A stretch of DNA of 38,653 nt from Alphaproteobacteria bacterium (GTDB taxonomy: Bacteria; Pseudomonadota; Alphaproteobacteria; CACIAM-22H2). The stretch's first letter is position 1, and each line of letters starts with the position of its first letter. Below the pieces are notes generated by a model that saw only the letters and a program-made list of their open reading frames with translations, ran no database searches and was not told where the DNA came from. Made by a program: the position numbers and the translations under genes. Location of the stretch: positions 1 through 38,653 of the forward strand of contig JAEULA010000053.1 in the NCBI GenBank assembly GCA_016793165.1, in the 5' to 3' direction. Below are positions 22,390 to 30,095 of this stretch, piece after piece.

Positions 22390-24102
22390 ATGGCGCGACG
22401 GATCAGGCTTCTGGGACAACCGGCAATTCGCGACGGCGAGGACCGGGAGCAGCCGGTCCGCGGCCACAAGGCGTGGGCGCTGCTCGCGCGCATCCTGCTG
22501 TCGCGCCGGCCGATCGACCGCCGCAGCCTCGCGACGGAGTTGTTCCCGGAGGCCGACGATCCGCTCGGGTCGCTGCGGTGGTGCCTCGCGTCCCTGCGCA
22601 AGGCGCTCGACTGCGCGCAGTGCCTGAGCGGCGATCCGATCGAGGGCTGCCTGCCCGAGGACGTCGTCGTCGACGTCTGGCGCCTGGACCACGACGCGTT
22701 CGACGCCGAGGAGGCCGGGCCGCTGCTCGACGGCATCGATCCCGAGTGCGGCCCGGAATTCTCGACCTGGCTGCTTGTCGAGCGCGAGCGCGCCTCGGCC
22801 CTGGTCGCCGCCAGGATCCGGCAGGACACGATCAAGGCGATGTCGCTGCAGGACCACGATCGCGCCATCCGCCTGTCGCGCCACGGCGTGCGTCTCGATC
22901 CGTTCAACGAGGGCGCGCATGTGCTGCTGGTGAAGAGCCTGGCGCTCGCGGGGCGATACGAGACGGCACTTGCCCATGTCGAGGCGACGGAGAAGCTGTT
23001 CGTCGCCGAGCTCGGCGAGCTGCCGACGGTTGCGCTGCGCAGCGCCGCGCGCCGCACGGTTTCCTCGCCGCCGGGCGGTGTTTCGCCCACCGCCTTCGTG
23101 AACTCGCTGCTGCAATCGGGCACCGCGGCGCTGTCGGCGGGTGCCGTCGGCGCCGGCCTCGACAGCCTCCGGCGTGCCGTCCACGAGGCCGAGAAGGCCA
23201 GGGACCAGCGGCTGCATGGCCAGGCGATGCTCGAGCTCGGCACCGCGCTGGTCCACTCCGTCAGGGGCTACGACGACGAGGGATCGGTCTTCCTGCATCA
23301 GGCGACCGACATCGCGCAACGATGCGGCTATGCCGCCATCGTCGCGGCCGGATATCGCGAGCTCGGCTACGTGGAAGCGCTGGCCGGCCGGCGGCCCTCG
23401 GCGGCCGAGTACCTGGCGCAGGCGCAGGGCTTCGCCGCGGACGACGATGGCCTGGCCGGCATCCACGCGGTCCGTGGATTCAACCTCGTGGACTGGGGAC
23501 GGGTCGATGACGGGCTGGAGCAATTCGCGATCGCGCTCGAGCATGCGCGCCGCGCCCGCAATCGGCGCTGGGAGATCTGGTCGCTGGGTCTGGGCGCGCG
23601 CGGCCTGCTGGCCGCCGATCGCCTGCGCGAGGCCGATGCCTGGCTGGGCGATTGCCTGACGCTGGTCGACGAGCAACGCTGGATGGCGTTCCGCCCCTGG
23701 CCGGTCGCCGTGCTTGGCGAATCCAGAGTCCGCCAAGGGGGCGACACCGTCGGCTTGCGTCCCCAACTCGAGGAGGCCTTTTCCTTGAGCTGTCAGCTCG
23801 GCGACCCTTGCTGGGAAGCCGCCGTGGCCCGCACCGTGGCGATGACCTACGCCGCCGCCGAAGACCCTGCGCGCGCCATGGACTGGCTGACCGAGGCCAG
23901 GACGCGTTGCGTGCGCCAGAGCGACAGCTACGCAGCACTCCATGTCGACATCCTCGGCGACCAGGCGGAGATCTGCCTCAAGCTCGGCCGCTCGACCCAG
24001 GCCGACGCGCTGGCGCGCGAGTGGGTGACGCACGCCGCGCGAACGCATATGAGCACGCAAGTCGAGCGCGCGGCCGCGTTCCTGCGGCGACACGGCAAGT
24101 AG
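22390..24102 (+). CDS. SARP/BTAD-type transcriptional activator with TPR region
   Basis: A 570-residue cytoplasmic regulator. Residues 1-80 form an OmpR-like winged helix in the SARP style (IRLLGQPAIRDGE, KAWALLARILLSRRPIDRRS, LGSLRWCLASLRKALD). Residues 95-225 are the bacterial transcriptional activator domain, a helical region (DHDRAIRLSRHGVRLDPFNE, AHVLLVKSLALAGRYETALA). From 235 to the end come TPR-like helical pairs (for example GLDSLRRAVHEAEKARDQRL). GGGAGG six bases before ATG 22390 is a good ribosome-binding site. Its direction, away from DUF4242, and the direct repeats between them point to it as the local activator. The inducing signal is unknown. Confidence 0.85.
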   Translation: MARRIRLLGQPAIRDGEDREQPVRGHKAWALLARILLSRRPIDRRSLATELFPEADDPLGSLRWCLASLRKALDCAQCLSGDPIEGCLPEDVVVDVWRLDHDAFDAEEAGPLLDGIDPECGPEFSTWLLVERERASALVAARIRQDTIKAMSLQDHDRAIRLSRHGVRLDPFNEGAHVLLVKSLALAGRYETALAHVEATEKLFVAELGELPTVALRSAARRTVSSPPGGVSPTAFVNSLLQSGTAALSAGAVGAGLDSLRRAVHEAEKARDQRLHGQAMLELGTALVHSVRGYDDEGSVFLHQATDIAQRCGYAAIVAAGYRELGYVEALAGRRPSAAEYLAQAQGFAADDDGLAGIHAVRGFNLVDWGRVDDGLEQFAIALEHARRARNRRWEIWSLGLGARGLLAADRLREADAWLGDCLTLVDEQRWMAFRPWPVAVLGESRVRQGGDTVGLRPQLEEAFSLSCQLGDPCWEAAVARTVAMTYAAAEDPARAMDWLTEARTRCVRQSDSYAALHVDILGDQAEICLKLGRSTQADALAREWVTHAARTHMSTQVERAAAFLRRHGK

Positions 24103-24337
24103 CGACCGGGCCGCAACAACTCGAGACGGAACCGGGATTGCTCCCGGGCGCTCGCACTCGACCGGACTTCAGCCGACGAACGTCGCCATGATTTCCCGGT
24201 GACATCGCGATGCGGCGGCGGAGGGCGTTTTCCGACACGGCGCAACTCGCGTAATGTCGCGGCGCCTCACCGGTGCTGGCCCCGGCTTGCCAGGCGCACG
24301 GATCCGGCCGATGTGATTCGACAAGGGGGGATTGGAC

Positions 24338-25093
24338 ATGCGCAGGACGATTCTTGGAGCCTTGCTCGCGCTCTGCCTCGGATCAACGCAAGCCGCCGCA
24401 GCGCCGACGGTCTCCTGGTCGGAGGCTTTCGCATTGCGGGGCTCAGGGGGCCTGATCGATCCGGTGCTGCTGGTCGGCTTCGACCCGCAGCCGGATCCTC
24501 CGGGCGCCCGGTCGGATCTCGGATTGCTGCTGCCCGCCGCGCCGACACTCGCGCTTCGCGACGTGTCGGATCCGCCGGGGGGCAGGCAGTTCTTCGATGT
24601 CTTCTTCGGCCTGCTGCTGCCGGCCACACCGGGGCTGCTGTTGCCCTACCTGCCGTTCGATCTCGTGCCGGATCCGATCGCCCCGGCACCGACCGGAACG
24701 GTGCACCTCCGCGCCGTCGATCGAGCCGGCGCCACGCTGGTCGACATCTTCGTCGACTTCGCCTCGTCGTCGGGCGGCGTGCTCGACGGCGCGTCGGCGG
24801 TCGCATTCGATCCGCAGCCCGAGCCGCCCGGCGACTTCCCGCTCGGCAAAGCCTTCGGTCTCGAATTCGCGATGACGAGCCTGTCGGACGTCACGCTGAC
24901 GCTGCGCATGAGCGACGCCGCGGGAACCGCGATCAGCTTCGCGCCGGTGCCTGAACCCGGCGGCCTGGCGCTGCTCTTCGCCGCGCTGACGAGCCTCGCC
25001 ATCAGCAACCGGGCGCATAGGCGCGGTCACAGGTGCAGGTTGGGGCACCGTTCCCGATTGGGGATGACTTCGAGCATGGGGCTGCCGTCATGA
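24338..25093 (+). CDS. secreted PEP-CTERM protein with FDPQPEPPG repeats
   Basis: A 251-residue secreted protein. The signal peptide is MRRTILGALLALCLGSTQAA, AA. The body contains GFDPQPDPPG near residue 48 and AFDPQPEPPG near residue 158, two copies of one motif. Between them is FFDVFFGLLLPATPGLLLPY. The sorting tail is VPEPGGLALLFAALTSLAIS, then NRAHRR. About 20 extra residues (RGHRCRLGHRSRLGMTSS) follow the arginine cluster and lie on a GTTCCCGATTGGGGATGA segment that resembles the palindromic repeats nearby. The TGA overlaps the next ATG at 25090 (ATGA). AAGGGGGG seven bases upstream supports ATG 24338; a TTG two codons earlier is less likely. Confidence 0.85.
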   Translation: MRRTILGALLALCLGSTQAAAAPTVSWSEAFALRGSGGLIDPVLLVGFDPQPDPPGARSDLGLLLPAAPTLALRDVSDPPGGRQFFDVFFGLLLPATPGLLLPYLPFDLVPDPIAPAPTGTVHLRAVDRAGATLVDIFVDFASSSGGVLDGASAVAFDPQPEPPGDFPLGKAFGLEFAMTSLSDVTLTLRMSDAAGTAISFAPVPEPGGLALLFAALTSLAISNRAHRRGHRCRLGHRSRLGMTSSMGLPS

Positions 25094-25713
25094 TCCGCAG
25101 GTCGCTTCTCGCCACCCTCGTCGCAGGCCTCGCGATGCTGATCTCCGCGGCGCCATCGGCCGCCGCGCCAATCCACTACGACATCGACTTCACCCTCAGT
25201 TCGGGAAGCATCGCCCCCACGAGCGGCGGGTTCGACTATGACGGTGCGACAGGAGTGTTCTCCAATTTCGTCGTGCAGTGGAACGGCCTGACATTCGACA
25301 TGACCGGCTCCGCGAATTCGCCGATCGTACTCGGCACGATCTATCAGACTGAATGCGGCGTGACGGGAGCCGCGCTCGCCTTCGCGTTCCTGAGCCACGC
25401 CGCCTGCATCGACGACTTCGCCGCGGTCGACTCGGATGTCTGGTTTGCCATGATCCCGCTCGATTTCTCGCAGCCCCAGCTGTTCGCCTTCGACGCCATT
25501 TCGTTCGTGCCGGGCGGCGAGATCTCGACCTTTGCGACCGCCCCCTATGATCCGACCACCGTTCCCACGCCTGCGGTCAGCCGCGGCAGGTGGACGTTGA
25601 CGGCCGAGACCACGCCACCGGCCATACCCGCGCCGGCATCACTGGCGTCGTTGGCCATGGGCATCGCGATGCTCCCGGTCGTCAGCCGGCGCCGGCGGCG
25701 CGACGCCGACTGA
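25090..25713 (+). CDS. secreted PEP-CTERM-like protein
   Basis: A 207-residue secreted protein. The signal peptide is MIRRSLLATLVAGLAMLISA, APSAAA. The mature chain starts PIHYDIDFTLSSGSIAPTSG and has GFDYDGATGVFSNFVVQWNG, a beta-rich pattern common in PEP-CTERM proteins that start with an ATP-grasp-free I/VxYxIxF strand. The sorting tail is IPAPASLASLAMGIAMLPVV, then SRRRRR. Its start overlaps the stop of the gene at 24338, so translation is coupled. The function of the body is unknown. Confidence 0.82.
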   Translation: MIRRSLLATLVAGLAMLISAAPSAAAPIHYDIDFTLSSGSIAPTSGGFDYDGATGVFSNFVVQWNGLTFDMTGSANSPIVLGTIYQTECGVTGAALAFAFLSHAACIDDFAAVDSDVWFAMIPLDFSQPQLFAFDAISFVPGGEISTFATAPYDPTTVPTPAVSRGRWTLTAETTPPAIPAPASLASLAMGIAMLPVVSRRRRRDAD

Positions 25714-25770
25714 CGCAGCGGCCAGGCACCGAGCCCGGGCCAAATCCGGGAACCGGCGCACGCCCGGACC

Positions 25771-25790
25771 CCGTCCCCGATTGGGGACGA
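25771..25790 (+). repeat. family-C hairpin
   Basis: CGTCCCC-GATT-GGGGACG, a perfect 7-bp stem with a 4-base loop, 58 bases after the stop at 25713. It could act as a terminator for the PEP-CTERM pair, but no T-run follows. Its CCGTCCCCG core links it to 27261 and 11853. Confidence 0.5.
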
Positions 25791-25793
25791 TTT

Positions 25794-25860
25794 CACGCGA
25801 CGACCCGCTCCTCCCCTCGACCGCCGCGCGAAGGGCGCGCCGATCAGGGCCCTTGAGAAC
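25794..25860 (-). pseudogene. 3' remnant duplicating the MBL-fold gene
   Basis: TCACGCGACGACC, CGCGAAG and GGGCC...TTGA match the last 60-70 bases of the metallo-beta-lactamase-fold gene at 27298 (about 80% by eye, with one single-base gap). Only the gene's 3' tip is present. The family-C sequence precedes both copies, so the repeat and the tip may have been copied together. Confidence 0.5.
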
Positions 25861-25964
25861 GCCGCTACCGCTTTGCTTCTCAACCGGAGGCCGAGCCCGG
25901 ATCAGCATCCGCGCCCGAAGCTCAACCCGGACGCCATCCCCGGTCGATGACGACGACGGTGCAT

Positions 25965-26867
25965 TCAAAACGGACGGTGTGACCGTCTCGCCCGGGGCCG
26001 GCGATGACCCAGCAGGGCGAGCAGGCCGGCACCAAGCGCGGCAACGGTCGCCGGCTCGGCCGCTTCGACCGGAGCGATCGCAAGAGCCAGGAGAGGCAGG
26101 CCGCCGATCGTCCCGATGAGGCTGGCGGCTCCGGTCGAGAGATCGATCGAATAAAGCGTCGAACTCGCCGCGCCGATGAGATTCGTCGACATGATCGCCT
26201 GGTTCCCGTCGGCCAGGATGTCGAAGCCGATGAGATCGATGACGTCGACCCCGAGCGCGCCGACGGTGTTCAAGACGCCGGCATTCGGCGGCGACTGGGT
26301 GACGAGAGTGTCGAGCGAGGAGTCGATGCCGTAGAGCGTGGTCGTCACGGCGCCCGCGACGCTGTTCGTGTAGGCCGAGCCGGCGATGTTGGGATCCACC
26401 GCCGCATTCGCGTCTCCGGGGGCGTAGGCGAGCGACGTGTCGGTGGCGGTGAGCGTGCCGTTATTGGGATTGAGACGCAGATTCTGATTGGCATCGCTGG
26501 TCACGCGGATCCGATCGGGCACCGGGTTGAAGTCGAACCCGAAGGACGTGCCGACGAGCGTGAACGCGCCGGCGCTGCCGACCTGACTCGCGACGCCGGT
26601 GACGGGATTCAGCGTGTAGAGGCGGCTCATGCTCCCTAGGGCATAAAGCACGCCGTTGATCGGCCGGAAGTCGATTCCTTGAATCGACTCGCCGGCTTGC
26701 AGGCCGGTGATGGCGATGGGCGCGCTCGTAATGCCGGGCGTGGTGCTGTCGAACGACACGACCTCGTTTCGCGTGTCGACGCCGTAGATGAGGAACGCGC
26801 GGGCGGATTGTGCATGCAGCGCAACTGCAAGCACGCCGACGATGGCGAGCGACTGGGCGATCTTCAT
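25965..26867 (-). CDS. secreted DUF4394 protein with PEP-CTERM-like tail
   Basis: A 300-residue secreted protein. The signal peptide is MKIAQSLAIVGVLAVALHAQ, SARA. The body is DUF4394, a beta-propeller-like domain: LIYGVDTRNEVVSFDSTTPG, IQGIDFRPINGVLYALGSMS, LVGTSFGFDFNPVPDRIRVT and NQNLRLNPNNGTL. The C-terminal part AEPATVAALGAGLLALLGHR, then RPRARR, has the box-helix-arginine layout of a PEP-CTERM tail. GGAGG seven bases upstream supports ATG 26867. Its function is not known; similar proteins are predicted extracellular. Confidence 0.88.
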   Translation of the reverse strand: MKIAQSLAIVGVLAVALHAQSARAFLIYGVDTRNEVVSFDSTTPGITSAPIAITGLQAGESIQGIDFRPINGVLYALGSMSRLYTLNPVTGVASQVGSAGAFTLVGTSFGFDFNPVPDRIRVTSDANQNLRLNPNNGTLTATDTSLAYAPGDANAAVDPNIAGSAYTNSVAGAVTTTLYGIDSSLDTLVTQSPPNAGVLNTVGALGVDVIDLIGFDILADGNQAIMSTNLIGAASSTLYSIDLSTGAASLIGTIGGLPLLALAIAPVEAAEPATVAALGAGLLALLGHRRPRARRSHRPF

Positions 26868-27297
26868 GCGGCGGCCTCCATTTCGAATGGCCCGCTGCGA
26901 GCGGCCCAGGGAACGGAAACTATCGTTGCCGCCGTGGAGCGAGTCGAGGTCGTTCGCGCGGCTGCCTCCCTGCGACCGTCAAAGACCGGAAACGACGTCC
27001 GGACTATTCCCGGGCGACCTTTCCGATCACGGTTCCGTCCAGCCTTCGCCGATGCGGACTCAACCCAAGAGCCACCACGCAGATTCGATCTCCAATCGGG
27101 CTGGCGCTGTCGTCCTTCAGCGCTGGAGGCGCCGCGCCGCGCCGCCTCGCGAGGCGTCATCGGCGAGAACGCCTCTCCAGCAATGGTTCTAGAACGGGGA
27201 CTCGTTCCTGGTTCCAACCGGGGACTGAGCCCCGATAGGCGACGGCGCCCGGGGTTTGATCCGGGCGCCGTCCCCGGTTGATGGGTTGATGATCATC
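26868..27297. other. 430-base intergenic region
   Basis: No gene is supported; the plus-strand frames are short and have no ribosome-binding sites. It holds the promoter region of the DUF4394 gene on its left. On its right it holds the family-C hairpins downstream of the MBL-fold gene. Confidence 0.45.
27219..27275 (-). repeat. family-C double hairpin, possible terminator
   Basis: CGGGG-ACTGAG-CCCCG at 27219-27234 is followed by GACGGCGCCCGG, loop GGTTTGAT, CCGGGCGCCGTC at 27241-27272 (perfect 12-bp stem). It lies about 25 bases beyond the stop of the MBL-fold gene and could terminate it. The GTTTGAT loop is reminiscent of REP-A. Confidence 0.6.
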
Positions 27298-28107
27298 TCA
27301 CGCGACGACCGGCTCGCCCGCCTCGACCGTCTCGCGAAGCGCGCGCGGAACCGGGCCGTTGAAGATCGGGGCCGTCAGCGCGGCCTCGAGCCCCGCGAAG
27401 AGCCGGTCGTCGATGCCCGCGGCGGGCGGCAGATGACTGCCGAGGATCTGGCGCGGCTCGAGATCGCGCAGGGGACGGACGGCCGCCGCCAGCTGCGCGC
27501 GCCCGGTCTGCGCCAGCCACGGCGCATCGATGGTCGCCCACAGTGAAAGCCCGTCTTGCAGCGCCGCGGGCGCGATCGCTGCGGCACTCTCGGCGGGCCG
27601 CTGCATCACGGCGCCGAAACAGTCCGAGCTGAACAGCGTGCCGCTGTGCGAGTCGAACGCTGCCATCGTCTCGGGCGCGTCATACACCGGCGGCCGGAGC
27701 GCCAGCAGATCGCGGTCGCCGACATGGAGCGTCTGGCCGGGGTGGATCATGTGGCTGCGCTCGAGCGGCAGCATCTGCAGGCCGAGCTTGCCGATGCCCA
27801 GGTAGTTCGTGACGAAGCGTGCCTGGGGCGCGGCCTCCAGCACCGCGCGCAGGTTGCCGACGTGATCCGCATCGGCGTGGGTGACCCAGATCCAGCGCAG
27901 CGCGGCGGGATCGATCAGGTCGCGCAGCGCCTCCATGAAGTCGTCGCGCAGGGCCGCCATGCCGGTGTCGAGCAGCACCGGTTCGCGCGCGCGGATCAGG
28001 AAGGCGTTGATCGGCAGCACGCCCAGGCCGGGGAGCGGCACATAGGCGGAGAGCATGTCGGTGTCGGGGCCGACGCGTCGGCCGGGCAGCTGGGTGGGGT
28101 GGTTCAT
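27298..28107 (-). CDS. metallo-beta-lactamase-fold hydrolase or oxidoreductase
   Basis: A 269-residue cytoplasmic protein of the MBL fold. The metal motif is THADADHVGN at residues 76-85: HxDxDH, with aspartate where hydrolases usually have the second histidine, a variant seen in flavodiiron-related members. Other ligand positions are in FSSDCFG (an aspartate) and SHLPPAAG (a histidine). Because of the H-x-D change the metal may be iron rather than zinc; this is inference. ATG 28107 has AAAGGCG nearby. It is divergent from the SnoaL/TetR operon, with a likely shared regulatory region. Confidence 0.85.
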   Translation of the reverse strand: MNHPTQLPGRRVGPDTDMLSAYVPLPGLGVLPINAFLIRAREPVLLDTGMAALRDDFMEALRDLIDPAALRWIWVTHADADHVGNLRAVLEAAPQARFVTNYLGIGKLGLQMLPLERSHMIHPGQTLHVGDRDLLALRPPVYDAPETMAAFDSHSGTLFSSDCFGAVMQRPAESAAAIAPAALQDGLSLWATIDAPWLAQTGRAQLAAAVRPLRDLEPRQILGSHLPPAAGIDDRLFAGLEAALTAPIFNGPVPRALRETVEAGEPVVA

Positions 28108-28269
28108 CGTTCGCCTTTCTCGGGGGCTGGGTGCCGGGGCCCGGCCGCTGTCGGCCGGGACGCGCGGCGCGATCGGATGGCGCCGCGTCCCAAGACTAGG
28201 CGCGGCAGCGGGGGAGGCGGAGCTAAGTCCTCGATAACCGGTCGCTAAAATTCGACTATGCGGCTCGTC

Positions 28270-28305
28270 TTGACGTTATCGGCGCGTCATGAGACAAATA
28301 TCTCA
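28270..28305 (+). promoter_or_regulatory. putative promoter with TetR-type operator
   Basis: TTGACG at 28270 could be a -35 box. TGAGACAAATATCTCA at 28290-28305 is an inverted repeat (TGAGA, 6-base spacer, TCTCA) lying over the expected -10 position. It is 30 bases before the SnoaL-like gene of an operon that also encodes a TetR regulator, and close to the divergent MBL-fold gene. Autoregulation is inferred. Confidence 0.4.
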
Positions 28306-28334
28306 CGAAGAGCCGACGAGACCGGAGACCCGCC

Positions 28335-28766
28335 ATGCCCCTCACGCCCGAGCAGATGGACCGCAAGGTCGAGGAGCACTTCCGCTTCGAGGCACGGGAC
28401 GACGTGGAGGGCGTGCTGGGCACGCTGGCCGAGCACGTCGAGCACGACGTCGTGGGCTGGCCCCGGGGCGCCACGCGCGGACGCGCCGCCGCCCGCGCCT
28501 TCTATGAGCAGACCTTCGCCGATCTCGCCGACGGCCGCGTGGAGACCATTCGCCGCCTGCACGGCGCCGGCTTCGTCGTGGACGAATCGATGTGGCGCGG
28601 GCGGGCGGTGGGGCGTCCGTTCGGGCTCGAGGGCCGCGGCCGGCCGCTGGCCTTCCGCATCCTGCACGTGATCCAGTTCACCGACGCCGGCGAGATCGCG
28701 CGCGAGAACGTCTGGCTGGACTTCGCCGCCATCCGCGCGCAGCTGCCGCAGGACGCGCGCACGTGA
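28335..28766 (+). CDS. SnoaL/NTF2-like protein
   Basis: A 143-residue protein with the SnoaL-like alpha/beta cone fold: a first helix VEEHFRFEARDDVEGVLGTL, then VEHDVVGWPRGATRGRAAAR, AFYEQTFADL and the C-terminal strands ILHVIQFTDAGEIARENVWL. It is cytoplasmic; members are isomerases, cyclases or hydrolases or have no known activity, and no specific reaction can be assigned. CGGAGACC lies seven or eight bases before ATG 28335. Its TGA overlaps the GTG of the next gene (GTGA), so the two are coupled. Confidence 0.8.
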   Translation: MPLTPEQMDRKVEEHFRFEARDDVEGVLGTLAEHVEHDVVGWPRGATRGRAAARAFYEQTFADLADGRVETIRRLHGAGFVVDESMWRGRAVGRPFGLEGRGRPLAFRILHVIQFTDAGEIARENVWLDFAAIRAQLPQDART

Positions 28767-29380
28767 GCGCCGAGCCGGGTGGCCGCGCCAACCAGCTCAG
28801 GCGCACGCGCAAGGACCTGCTGCAGGCCGCGGCGCGGCTGACGCGCGCCGGCCGCACACCCTCCCTCGAGGAGATTGCCGAGGAGGCGATGGTCTCGCGC
28901 GCCACGGCCTATCGACATTTTCCCGATGCGGCGGCGTTGCTTGTCGAGGCCTCGCTCGACATCGACACGCCGCAGGCCGCGCAGGTTTTCCCCGACGGGC
29001 CGCTTGAGGATCCGGCGGCGCGCCTGGAGCGCGTCGACGCGGCGTTCGAGGAGATGATCCGCGGCAACGAGGTCGCCCTGCGCCTGATGATGCAGCACGC
29101 CCTGGCGCGCAGCACCGGCCGGGGCCGCGATGGCAGCGCGCCGCTGCGGCAGAACCGCCGCACGCCTCTGATCGAGGCGGCGCTCGAGCCGGCGAGGAAG
29201 CAGTTCCGCCCGGCTTCGCTTCGAATGCTGAAGCAGGCGCTGGCGATGGTGATCGGCACCGAGGCGATGCTCGCGCTCAAGGACGTGCTGCAGCTCGACG
29301 ACGCCGAGGCGCGGCGCGTGCGGCGCTGGGCGATCCGGGCGCTGGTCGACGCGGCCCGCAAGCCCGCCGCGTCCGGTTGA
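28763..29380 (+). CDS. TetR-family transcriptional repressor
   Basis: A 205-residue DNA-binding regulator. The helix-turn-helix is RTPSLEEIAEEAMVSRATAY followed by RHFPDAAALLVEA, the TetR signature, at residues 30-65. The C-terminal half is a helical ligand-binding domain (AALEPARKQFRPASLRMLKQ, ALAMVIGTEAMLAL). The start is GTG 28763, overlapping the upstream stop; it has no separate ribosome-binding site. Probable targets are its own operon and the divergent MBL-fold gene. The ligand is unknown. Confidence 0.85.
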   Translation: MSAEPGGRANQLRRTRKDLLQAAARLTRAGRTPSLEEIAEEAMVSRATAYRHFPDAAALLVEASLDIDTPQAAQVFPDGPLEDPAARLERVDAAFEEMIRGNEVALRLMMQHALARSTGRGRDGSAPLRQNRRTPLIEAALEPARKQFRPASLRMLKQALAMVIGTEAMLALKDVLQLDDAEARRVRRWAIRALVDAARKPAASG

Positions 29381-29405
29381 GTATCCGAATCGGGGAGAAG
29401 TCGTG

Positions 29406-29879
29406 ATGGACCCCAGCTCCAGCCTCGCCGTCGTCGACGTGCGCTACTACGAGCGCGACGGCAGCGTCTTCCTCGACACGCACTACCTCATCAAGGGCGT
29501 CGCCGGCGCGATCTTCTGGAAGCTGGCGCGCGAATCCATGGGGAACCGACGCAGCGAGTTCAGCCTGCGCGAGCTGCGCCTGGCCGGCAGCGAGCTGCGC
29601 CTTCCCGAGTTCCACGACAATCTCAGCGTCCGGCTGCTGCTCCTGCAGCGACGGCTCGCCGAGCGAGGCGCAGCGATGCAGATCCACAAGGCCGGCCGCG
29701 GCCGTTTCCGCTTCGACGTGCAGCGGCCGTTGCGGCTGACGGGTGTCCCGGATCCGAACCGGAAGCACGCGATGGCGTCACGCGCCGCGCTGTCGATCGG
29801 TGCGGAAACCTCCCCGGGTTTGGTTTCGCTCACTCCGCGGGCGGCTGCCGCGTCGGACGGCAGGGGAGCCGAGATGTGA
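29406..29879 (+). CDS. winged-helix-like hypothetical protein with repeat-derived tail
   Basis: A 157-residue protein. Residues 8-120 look like a compact domain: VVDVRYYERDGSVFLDTHYL, IKGVAGAIFWKLARE, FSLRELRLAGSELRLPEFHD, NLSVRLLLLQRRLAERGA and GRGRFRFDVQRPL. The basic helix followed by a G-R-G-R-F strand suggests a winged-helix DNA-binding fold, but I cannot name a family. From about residue 134 the frame crosses a REP-A unit (GAETSPGLVSL), and the tail probably is not native. It starts 25 bases after the TetR gene and is likely in its operon. GGGGAG eight bases before ATG 29406 is a good site; the GTG one codon earlier is possible. Confidence 0.65.
   Translation: MDPSSSLAVVDVRYYERDGSVFLDTHYLIKGVAGAIFWKLARESMGNRRSEFSLRELRLAGSELRLPEFHDNLSVRLLLLQRRLAERGAAMQIHKAGRGRFRFDVQRPLRLTGVPDPNRKHAMASRAALSIGAETSPGLVSLTPRAAAASDGRGAEM
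29804..29829 (+). repeat. REP-A unit inside a coding frame
   Basis: GGAAACCTCCCCGGGTTTGG then TTTCG. It lies in the C-terminal part of the reading frame 29406-29879 and supplies the peptide ETSPGLVS. Confidence 0.75.
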
Positions 29880-29940
29880 AACGCGATCGCCACGGGAAGC
29901 TCCGCAGACCCGACTTGCAGGCCTGAACGCCGTCACGCGG

Positions 29941-30028
29941 GAAGTGTCCAGCGCGGGAAAAGCAAACCTGGGGAGGTTTCCCCGGAAGTGTCCAGCGCGG
30001 GAAAAGCAAACCTGGGGAGGTTTCCCCG
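29941..30028 (-). repeat. perfect 44-bp tandem duplication containing REP-A
   Basis: The 44-base unit starting GAAGTGTCCAGCGCGGGAAA and ending GGGGAGGTTTCCCCG occurs twice with no differences (29941-29984 and 29985-30028). Each contains one full REP-A core (AAACCTGGGGAGGTTT). Perfect identity means a very recent duplication or ongoing slippage. It is 68 bases upstream of the MFS gene start. The rest of the gap 29880-30095 shows nothing else. Confidence 0.9.
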
Positions 30029-30095
30029 GCTTTGCTAGACTCCGCCCTCTTCGCTGGGGGGAGACGCCGCACTGGCCGAGTCTGGACGCGCATCG

